Assembly: GCA_947441105.1 (NCBI GenBank)
Contig: CANESN010000071.1
Location: 1-5,137, forward strand
Direction: 5' to 3'
Source: Micrococcales bacterium
Lineage (GTDB): Bacteria > Actinomycetota > Actinomycetes > Actinomycetales > Microbacteriaceae
Length of the DNA stretch: 5,137 bases
Under the pieces are notes generated by a model. The model had not been told where the DNA came from and searched no databases. It worked only from the letters and a program-made list of their open reading frames with translations. Below, piece by piece: positions 1 to 4,790 of the stretch; position 1 is the first letter of the stretch, and each line of letters begins with the position of its first letter. The position numbers were made by a program, and so were the translations under genes.

Positions 1-771
1 GATATCCGTAACTCACGTTCGCTTCGTCGCATTGATAGCGACATTGCCGATTTGAAGAAGACTATGCGAGCTCACCCTTGCCACGGTTGCTCGGATCGAG
101 AGGCTCACGCGAGGTGGGGGGAGCGCTATCAGAAGCTGCGCAAAGAGATTGAGGGCACCATAGCCGCTATCGAGGGTCGCACCAACCAGGTTGCCAAGAC
201 CTTCCAGCGCATCTGCCTGCTATTGACTGACTTGGAATACATGGTGCAGGACGGCGAAGACCTTGAAATCACAGCCAAGGGCAATCGTCTGGCAAAGATT
301 TACGGTGAGCGAGACCTGCTGATTGCGGAGTGCCTAAACCGTGGCGTCTGGAGCACGCTCGATGCTCCGAACCTTGCGGCGATGGCGATTTCTTTGGTTT
401 ATGAGGCACGTCGCGAAGAAAATGAATACGAGCCAAAGCTTCCCAAGGGCAATTTCGCAGAGGTGTTAGCCCAGACCGAGGAGATTCAAGAAGAGCTTTT
501 GGAATTACAAACCAAGTACCGACTTCCAAAAGAGACCCAATTAGAACTTGGAATGTCATGGGCGATTTACCGCTGGGCATCCGGTGCCCGGCTAGATGAC
601 GTGCTGAAACTCTCTGGGCAACTGCCCGGTGACTTTATTAGGTGGACCAAGCAGCTAATTGACCTTTTGGATCAAATCTCAAAGGGTGCCGACCCAGAGG
701 TTGCGAAGACCGCCTATGACGCGATGGATCAGGTCAAACGCGGCATTGTTGCCTACAGCTACTACGTCTAG
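1..771 (+). CDS. helY: HelY-like Ski2-family DEAD/DEAH-box RNA helicase, C-terminal part (5' truncated by window edge)
   Basis: The frame is open from base 1 to the TAG at 769-771 and gives 256 residues of a longer protein. A TTG at 52 is in frame, but it is not the real start because coding continues upstream of it. No helicase motor motifs (Walker A, DExH) are present, since they lie before the window. What remains matches my memory of the C-terminal end of actinobacterial HelY: a HPCHGCSDREAH stretch near residues 25-36, a helical basic region, then a DSHCT-type helical domain with RTNQVAKTFQRICLLL, LAKIYGERDLLIAECLNRG and AAMAISLVYEARRE. The conserved end is FIRWTKQLIDLLDQIS followed by RGIVAYSYYV at the C-terminus. 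The family (Ski2/Mtr4-like) unwinds RNA in the cytosol during processing or decay; the substrate of the bacterial form is poorly defined. It lies 16 nt upstream of lnt on the same strand, so the two are probably co-transcribed. The family call is firm; the exact gene name rests on recalled similarity. Confidence 0.85.
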   Translation, partial: DIRNSRSLRRIDSDIADLKKTMRAHPCHGCSDREAHARWGERYQKLRKEIEGTIAAIEGRTNQVAKTFQRICLLLTDLEYMVQDGEDLEITAKGNRLAKIYGERDLLIAECLNRGVWSTLDAPNLAAMAISLVYEARREENEYEPKLPKGNFAEVLAQTEEIQEELLELQTKYRLPKETQLELGMSWAIYRWASGARLDDVLKLSGQLPGDFIRWTKQLIDLLDQISKGADPEVAKTAYDAMDQVKRGIVAYSYYV

Positions 772-775
772 GTTT

Positions 776-779
776 TAGG
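776..779 (+). promoter_or_regulatory. Shine-Dalgarno-like TAGG deciding the lnt start
   Basis: TAGG at 776-779 sits 8 nt before GTG 788 and 11 nt before the next codon, ATG 791. The 8-nt spacing favours the GTG. An identical TTAGG with 8-nt spacing precedes the ppm1 start at 2284. Confidence 0.4.
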
Positions 780-787
780 CTTCTCAA

Positions 788-2287
788 GTGATGATTCAAC
801 TGCTGTGGCGAATCCCGCTAGCGATTATTGCCGCTGGTTTAGCGCTCTATGCGTTCCCGACCGAAGGCGTTTGGATTCTTGCGGTGTTAATTCCAGGACT
901 GATCTTTTTGGCAACCCGAGCGCTTGGATTTTGGGTCGCAAGCGCTGTTGGGTTTATCGCCGGTCAGGCCTACTACATCTCTCACATCGAGTGGCTGGCG
1001 CTATATCTGGGTCCGGTGCCACTGATTGCGCTGAGCACTTTGATGTCGTTCTTCTTCGCCCTTGGGGTTGGGGCAACCGCCTGGCTATACCGAAGGCTGA
1101 AACCCAAGGGTTACGGCTTGGTTGGTTTCGCATTCGCCGCAGCCAGCATCTGGACCTTGCGCGAGTGGGTTGGCTCAAACTTCCCCTACGGCGGATTTCC
1201 ATGGTCGCGATTGGGCATGACCCAGGCCGATGGTTGGTTTGCGAACTACGCGTGGTGGGGTGGAATTTCACTTATAAGTTTTGCGCTGGTGCTTATCTCC
1301 ATGCTGCTGGTATTGATCTCGCTTGAATCGATCAAGAAAAGACCAGCAAAGCTAATTCCCATGGCTGCTATCGCTGCAGCAGTAGCCCTAGTTCCAGCAA
1401 TAACCCCGATTGGTCTTGGGACTGAGCAGGTCGGTGAAATCAGGATTGCGGCGGTGCAGGGCAATGCTCTGGCAGGGCTTTTTTCAAACCAAGAGCGTGG
1501 TTCGATCCTGCAGAATCACCTGGATGCCAGCTACGCAAAGATACCTAGCGAAGAAGAGCTGGACCTTATTGTCTGGCCTGAGAATGCATCCGATATTTCT
1601 CCGCTGGATTCAGCTGGGGCCAGGGCAGAGATCGACACTCTGGTTGAGAAATACCAAGCACCACTGGCGTTTGGAACCATCACCTACCGAGGTGAAGAGG
1701 CTTTCAACTCAACTATTTTCTGGGAACCGGGTATTGGTCCGACGGACTTCTACGACAAGAAGCGGCCAGTGCCATTTGCTGAGTATGTTCCAGACCGCGC
1801 GTTTTGGCGCAGCCTGGCTCCAGATTTAATCGACCTGGTCCCAAGGGGATACTCCTTTGGCACTAGAGACGGGATCTTCAGTAACGCCGAGTTCACCGCT
1901 GGAAGTCTTATCTGCTTTGAAATAGCAGAGGATGACATTCCTCGTGGTTTGGTGCTCGAAGGTGCTCAGCTCATTCTTTCTCAAACCAACAACGCAGACT
2001 TTGGCTACAGCGACGAGACCTATCAGCAGGCCGCGATTGCAAGATTGCGCGCAATTGAAACCGGCAGGGCAGTAGTAAACATCTCTACCGTTGGACTTAG
2101 TGCTATTTACCTACCCAGTGGCGCTGTGCTTGATGAGCTTGAGTGGTACACCGCTGATGCCATGGTGCAAAACGTTCCACTTATTGAGGGAAGCACCCCG
2201 GCAACTGGATTGGGTCTTTGGTTTGATGGCCTAAACGCAGCCCTTGCCCTTAGCTTTTTGGCACTTGGGATTAGGCGCAAGCGATGA
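788..2287 (+). CDS. lnt: Apolipoprotein N-acyltransferase (Lnt), standalone
   Basis: This 499-residue integral membrane enzyme transfers an acyl chain from phospholipid to the N-terminal cysteine of diacylglyceryl lipoproteins, the last step of lipoprotein maturation. Residues 1-207 hold about seven hydrophobic segments (roughly 8-24, 27-45, 47-63, 72-100, 108-125, 158-178, 188-207), including the family-type FPYGGFPWSRLGMTQ at 132-146. A carbon-nitrogen hydrolase (nitrilase-like) domain begins at IRIAAVQGN (218-226). The catalytic triad is readable: E265 in WPEN, K324 in YDKKRPVPFAEYVP, and C376 in LICFEIA. NNADFG follows at 401-406, and a C-terminal hydrophobic segment (about 480-494) is followed by RRKR. 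Length fits the family (about 500). GTG 788 or ATG 791 could start it. It overlaps ppm1 by 4 bp, consistent with translational coupling. In M. tuberculosis the Lnt and mannosyltransferase domains form one polypeptide; here they are separate, as in Corynebacterium. The catalytic residues look intact. Confidence 0.94.
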   Translation: MMIQLLWRIPLAIIAAGLALYAFPTEGVWILAVLIPGLIFLATRALGFWVASAVGFIAGQAYYISHIEWLALYLGPVPLIALSTLMSFFFALGVGATAWLYRRLKPKGYGLVGFAFAAASIWTLREWVGSNFPYGGFPWSRLGMTQADGWFANYAWWGGISLISFALVLISMLLVLISLESIKKRPAKLIPMAAIAAAVALVPAITPIGLGTEQVGEIRIAAVQGNALAGLFSNQERGSILQNHLDASYAKIPSEEELDLIVWPENASDISPLDSAGARAEIDTLVEKYQAPLAFGTITYRGEEAFNSTIFWEPGIGPTDFYDKKRPVPFAEYVPDRAFWRSLAPDLIDLVPRGYSFGTRDGIFSNAEFTAGSLICFEIAEDDIPRGLVLEGAQLILSQTNNADFGYSDETYQQAAIARLRAIETGRAVVNISTVGLSAIYLPSGAVLDELEWYTADAMVQNVPLIEGSTPATGLGLWFDGLNAALALSFLALGIRRKR

Positions 2288-2994
2288 AGACCTTGGTCAT
2301 GATGCCGACCTTCAACGAGATTGCGACCTTGGAGAAATCGGTATCCGACCTCTTTATCCACAACCCAACTGTCGAGCTGTTGGTCATCGATGACAACTCT
2401 CCGGATGGCACCGGAGCTCTCGCCGATAGACTCGCTGCTTCGCTTACCGCAATGCACGTGCTGCACCGAGGCGGCAAAGAGGGCCTTGGAAAGGCCTATC
2501 TAGCAGGTATCAGCTGGGGAATTGCGAATGGCTTTGAGTTTTTGGTGCAGATGGACGCTGATGGCAGCCACCGCGCTCAGGACCTACCAAAACTTTTAGA
2601 GAGAGCTGGCTTGGATCAGCTGGTGATTGGTTCCCGTTGGGTTCCCGGGGGAGCGGTGCGCAACTGGCCCTGGTATCGAATGTTGATTTCAAGATTTGGG
2701 AACTTTTACGCAGCCAAGATGCTCGGTTCGAACCTCGGCGATCTAACAGCGGGTTTTCGGGTCTACGGGAAAGAACTGCTACTAAAACTTCCGCTGGAAA
2801 GTGTTGCCGCTCAGGGTTATGGGTTTCAAGTTGAAATGACAAAGAACGTGTTGGCAATCGGCGGCAAAGTGACTGAGGTTCCGATTGAGTTCGTGGAGCG
2901 AGAGAACGGGGTCAGCAAAATGACTCTGGCCATTGTTCTGGAGGCATTTGTATTGGCGACGAAGTGGGGAGTTGCTCGCCTAACTAGGCGGTAA
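2284..2994 (+). CDS. ppm1: Polyprenol-phosphate mannosyltransferase (GT2 family, Ppm1/DPM1 type)
   Basis: This 236-residue enzyme should transfer mannose from GDP-mannose to polyprenyl phosphate. The product is the mannose donor for lipomannan-type glycolipids and protein O-mannosylation at the membrane. GT2 motifs run in the expected order: MMPTFNE (6-12), VIDDNSPDGTG (34-44), the metal-binding DAD in QMDADGSH (89-96), GSRWVPGG (116-123), DLTAGFRVY (153-161), GYGFQVEMT (178-186) and VPIEFVERENGVSKMT (199-214). This matches single-domain dolichol-phosphate mannosyltransferases. No C-terminal membrane domain is present, so membrane association probably relies on Lnt or on the lipid substrate, as described for the separate Ppm1/Ppm2 pair of Corynebacterium. 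The ATG overlaps the lnt stop (ATGA, 2284-2287) and has TTAGG at 2271-2275 inside lnt. The last 11 bp overlap the end of rbpA on the other strand. A glucosyl- rather than mannosyltransferase cannot be excluded from sequence alone; the lnt and rbpA context favours mannose. Confidence 0.89.
   Translation: MKTLVMMPTFNEIATLEKSVSDLFIHNPTVELLVIDDNSPDGTGALADRLAASLTAMHVLHRGGKEGLGKAYLAGISWGIANGFEFLVQMDADGSHRAQDLPKLLERAGLDQLVIGSRWVPGGAVRNWPWYRMLISRFGNFYAAKMLGSNLGDLTAGFRVYGKELLLKLPLESVAAQGYGFQVEMTKNVLAIGGKVTEVPIEFVERENGVSKMTLAIVLEAFVLATKWGVARLTRR
2977..2990. repeat. Short inverted repeat at the ppm1/rbpA convergent ends
   Basis: CGCCT (2977-2981) and AGGCG (2986-2990) form a 5-bp perfect stem around the 4-nt loop AACT. 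It spans the last codons of ppm1 and the rbpA stop codon. No T-run follows on either strand, so it does not look like a normal intrinsic terminator. It could weakly slow polymerase in both directions, or it may be chance. Confidence 0.3.
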
Positions 2995-3343
2995 GTCGGC
3001 CTTTCGAGCGGCGATCGCGCATCTCAGCTAGCACTTCTGCCAGCAGCTCTTCAAGCTCGTCGCGAGTTCTGCGCTCGAGCACCATGTCAAAGTGTGAACG
3101 CTTTGGTTCGACATCTAGGCCGGTGACTTCAATTTCGGCCCCATTTTCGAAGCGAATGGCGACAGAACTGCAAGCTGCGCACTCCCAGGTTTGCGGAAGT
3201 TCCGCGTCACTTGAGAAAACAACGGGGAATTGGTGCCCTTGAGCGCAACGAAACTCAGCAGTTTGCCTGCTGGAGAGCGCAACACCACGATCTGACTCGA
3301 GGGATTGTGTTCCTAGTCTCATACCGCGCATAGATTCAGCCAT
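2984..3343 (-). CDS. rbpA: RNA polymerase-binding protein RbpA, zinc-binding form
   Basis: This 119-residue actinobacterial transcription factor binds RNA polymerase and principal (group 1/2) sigma factors. It stabilises the open complex and gives some basal rifampicin tolerance in known cases. The N-terminal tail has MRGMRLGTQSLESDRG (5-20) and the RQTAEF stretch. The core (RbpA core domain, about 27-70) has C33, H37, C55 and C58, a Cx3H...Cx2C zinc site as in Streptomyces RbpA. A short basic linker around PKR (80-82) leads to the sigma interaction domain: SHFDMVLERRTRDELEELL (83-101), then a helix ending in RDRRSKG. The ATG at 3343 gives the usual N-terminus; M5 and M8 are alternatives but would cut into the conserved tail. 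The upstream region has only a weak Shine-Dalgarno and a SigR/SigH-like promoter placed for a near-leaderless mRNA. The gene is convergent with ppm1, the same arrangement as Rv2050/Rv2051c in M. tuberculosis. Confidence 0.96.
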   Translation of the reverse strand: MAESMRGMRLGTQSLESDRGVALSSRQTAEFRCAQGHQFPVVFSSDAELPQTWECAACSSVAIRFENGAEIEVTGLDVEPKRSHFDMVLERRTRDELEELLAEVLAEMRDRRSKGRLTA

Positions 3344-3352
3344 ACGCGTCCC

Positions 3353-3378
3353 AACCCCATGGGCTATGGGGTAATTCC
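3353..3378 (-). promoter_or_regulatory. Candidate SigR/SigH (thiol-stress ECF sigma) promoter of rbpA
   Basis: Read on the minus strand, GGAAT (3378-3374) is followed by exactly 18 nt and then GTT (3355-3353). This equals the GGAAT-N18-GTT consensus known for Streptomyces SigR and mycobacterial SigH-type sigma factors. Placing the G of GTT at about -10 puts the transcription start near 3345, two bases before the rbpA ATG, so the mRNA would be essentially leaderless. Streptomyces rbpA is a known member of the SigR regulon, so target gene and motif agree. A housekeeping promoter is probably also needed but was not recognised. Confidence 0.6.
3354..3372. repeat. Perfect 7-bp inverted repeat upstream of rbpA
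   Basis: ACCCCAT (3354-3360) and ATGGGGT (3366-3372) are exact inverted copies around the 5-nt loop GGGCT. The element lies in the 61-bp gap between the phosphodiesterase stop and the rbpA start, within the spacer of the candidate SigR-type promoter. It has no following T-run in the minus direction, so a classical terminator is unlikely. It could be an operator, a weak attenuating hairpin on transcripts reading through from the phosphodiesterase gene, or chance. Confidence 0.45.
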
Positions 3379-3404
3379 TAATCTCGCCGATTCACAGGAA
3401 GCGG

Positions 3405-4163
3405 TCAGAATCTAAAGAGATCTACCCGGTCAGAGACGATTCCGGTGGCACCTAGGGCAATCAGAGCTTTTCCCTCAGCGGGGTCATTCACGGTCCAGAA
3501 GTGGACCTCGAGCCCGTGCTTTCTGGCTCGCTTGATAAAGCTTTTGGTATCTAGCTGAATTAGGCCAAAGCTGCGAGGAATCTGAATCGCATCAAAGTTC
3601 TTCGCAATTAGTCCAAAGCCAATGCCAAAGAGCTTGTGCGTGACCCAAAGCCCCAGCACCTCGGTGCTGGCTGCGCTGGTGGCCACTTTGGCATCCAAAA
3701 GTCGCAGGGTCTGTATCTTTCGAGCTCTGGAGAAGCTAGATACCAGGACCCGGTCGAAGGCCTTGAACTCATTCAGCACTTTGGCTGTAGCTGCACAGCC
3801 GGCCTCAGCCTTCACATCAAGATTCAGTCTCAGGCTGGGGAAGTGCTGGAGCACCTCTCGAAGGCTTGGGACCCTAGATCCTTTTGCCAGCTGTATTTCG
3901 CTTAGCTCGGCAAAGGTCAAATCGCTAATTTTTAGGGGGAGTCCGGCGACTCGCTCCAGGTCGTCATCATGGAACAAGACGGCGACGCCGTCTTTGGTGG
4001 CGTGCACATCGGACTCGATGTGAGTGGCCCCAAATTTCAATGCCTGCTCGAATGCAGCAATTGAGTTTTCGTCGATGCCCATCTGGTGCTGATTGAGTCC
4101 GCGATGGGCCAAAAGATGTGGGCGCGCAGTATCGAAATACTGCTTCAATGCTGAATCTGGCAA
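3405..4163 (-). CDS. ugpQ: Cytosolic glycerophosphodiester phosphodiesterase (GDPD family, UgpQ-like)
   Basis: This 252-residue enzyme should hydrolyse glycerophosphodiesters (for example glycerophosphoinositol, -choline or -ethanolamine) to sn-glycerol-3-phosphate plus alcohol, recycling lipid head groups. The GDPD TIM-barrel signature is complete: LAHRG with H20/R21, DENS (31-34, usually ENT), IESDVH with the metal ligands E50 and D52, VLFHDDDLERV with H65 and D66, LNLDVKAE with K118 and metal ligand E120, VSSF (141-144), HFWTVND (221-227) and the terminal GIVSDRVD (241-248). No signal peptide or membrane segment is visible, so it should be cytosolic. Its length matches compact UgpQ-type enzymes. 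Start choice: TTG 4163 has a good AGGGG 5 nt upstream; the first in-frame ATG (M28) would delete the catalytic HR and is rejected. It is divergent from the membrane-protein gene with only 21 bp between starts. rbpA follows 61 nt downstream on the same strand, so read-through into rbpA is possible. The exact substrate cannot be read from sequence. Confidence 0.92.
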   Translation of the reverse strand: MPDSALKQYFDTARPHLLAHRGLNQHQMGIDENSIAAFEQALKFGATHIESDVHATKDGVAVLFHDDDLERVAGLPLKISDLTFAELSEIQLAKGSRVPSLREVLQHFPSLRLNLDVKAEAGCAATAKVLNEFKAFDRVLVSSFSRARKIQTLRLLDAKVATSAASTEVLGLWVTHKLFGIGFGLIAKNFDAIQIPRSFGLIQLDTKSFIKRARKHGLEVHFWTVNDPAEGKALIALGATGIVSDRVDLFRF

Positions 4164-4168
4164 GGCTA

Positions 4169-4173
4169 CCCCT
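4169..4173 (-). promoter_or_regulatory. Shine-Dalgarno AGGGG supporting the TTG start of the phosphodiesterase gene
   Basis: On the minus strand AGGGG (4173-4169) lies 5 nt before TTG 4163-4161. It supports this rare start codon, which is also required to keep the catalytic HRG motif in the protein. Confidence 0.6.
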
Positions 4174-4178
4174 AATCT
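4173..4178 (+). promoter_or_regulatory. Candidate -10 element (TAATCT) for a leaderless membrane-protein mRNA
   Basis: TAATCT fits the TAnnnT pattern of a housekeeping -10 hexamer. Its last base is 7 nt before the G of GTG 4185, so transcription would begin at the start codon itself. A weak -35 candidate, CTGAAT (4151-4156), lies at 16-nt spacing inside the phosphodiesterase gene. No good Shine-Dalgarno precedes the GTG, which agrees with leaderless translation, common in Actinobacteria. Confidence 0.45.
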
Positions 4179-4184
4179 TTAGAC

Positions 4185-4790
4185 GTGGTTCAGTCTAATT
4201 TCGTGTATCGCTTCCTGAAGCTAAATGTCGGGCTATTTGTCTACGGCATTGGCATTGCAATGCTGGTTCACGCGTCGATCGGACTGGCCCCATGGGATGT
4301 GCTAGCCCAGGGTATTTCCAAGCAAACCGGATTGAGTTTCGGACAGTCAACTATCGCCGTGAGCGTCATGGTGCTGATGGCGTGGATTCCACTTCGGGTG
4401 AAACCAGGCATAGGTTCAATTCTCAATGCCGTTCTCCTCGGTGTTTACGCGGATTTCTGGCTGCCTCTGATGCCAAACCTTGACAGTTACTTGGCTCAAC
4501 TGATCTGGTTTGTACTCGGTTTAGTGGTTGTGTCGTTTGCGACAGGGCTCTACATTTCTTGCGGCATGGGCAAAGGCCCACGTGATGGGCTAAACACCGG
4601 TATCGCTCAACGCTTTAAGTTGCCGTTTTGGCAGGCCAGGTCAATTGTCGAAGTTCTGGTTGTTGTGGTTGGTTTCGCACTCGGCGGGCAGGTTCGAGAA
4701 GGAACGCTGATCTTCGCCTTTGCCATTGGCTATCTAAACCAGCTTGGGCTCAGGCTGTTTAAATTGGTCGACAAAAAAGGAAAGCTGTGA
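4185..4790 (+). CDS. YczE/YitT-type multispanning membrane protein
   Basis: This 201-residue, strongly hydrophobic protein has about six membrane segments (near residues 13-30, 55-70, 78-95, 104-124, 152-169 and 173-190). GLAPWDVLAQGISKQTGLSF (33-52), followed by a helix and WIPLRVKPGIGSILN (67-81), matches my recollection of the YczE/YyaS/YitT family of Firmicutes and Actinobacteria. A second conserved segment, GMGKGPRDGLNTGI (127-140), resembles the first, so the protein may be an internal duplication. The molecular function of the family is not well established; YczE has been linked to surfactin production in Bacillus, and no transport substrate is evident here. Start: GTG 4185 is favoured by the -10 positioned for a leaderless transcript; GTG 4203 (V7) is a possible later start. 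No upstream ATG fits. The stop codon overlaps the start of the Nudix gene by 4 bp, so the two are probably co-translated. Confidence 0.8.
   Translation: MVQSNFVYRFLKLNVGLFVYGIGIAMLVHASIGLAPWDVLAQGISKQTGLSFGQSTIAVSVMVLMAWIPLRVKPGIGSILNAVLLGVYADFWLPLMPNLDSYLAQLIWFVLGLVVVSFATGLYISCGMGKGPRDGLNTGIAQRFKLPFWQARSIVEVLVVVVGFALGGQVREGTLIFAFAIGYLNQLGLRLFKLVDKKGKL
4777..4781 (+). promoter_or_regulatory. Shine-Dalgarno AAGGA of the Nudix gene
   Basis: AAGGA, inside the last codons of the membrane-protein gene, lies 5 nt before GTG 4787. It supports the GTG start and the GTGA stop/start overlap. Confidence 0.65.

Noticed and set aside
52..54. TTG at 52 as the start of a 239-residue protein.
   Set aside because: The reading frame is open and helicase-like all the way from base 1, so this is an internal leucine of a truncated gene.
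3354..3372. Intrinsic terminator of the phosphodiesterase gene.
   Set aside because: The hairpin is G/C-containing and in the right place, but neither strand has a T-run after it; a promoter-spacer or operator reading fits better.
3622..4023. Long plus-strand open frame across the phosphodiesterase gene.
   Set aside because: Its translation is rich in Ser, Arg and Leu with no family signature, and it lies antisense to a gene with a complete GDPD motif set.
2269..4177. GATTAGG occurs before ppm1 (2269-2275, +), rbpA (3383-3377, -) and the phosphodiesterase gene (4177-4171, -), suggesting a shared regulatory motif.
   Set aside because: Positions relative to the starts differ (8 nt, about 33 nt and 7 nt). 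Two copies are simply ribosome sites containing AGG, and the third overlaps the SigR-like -35. Chance plus Shine-Dalgarno content explains it.
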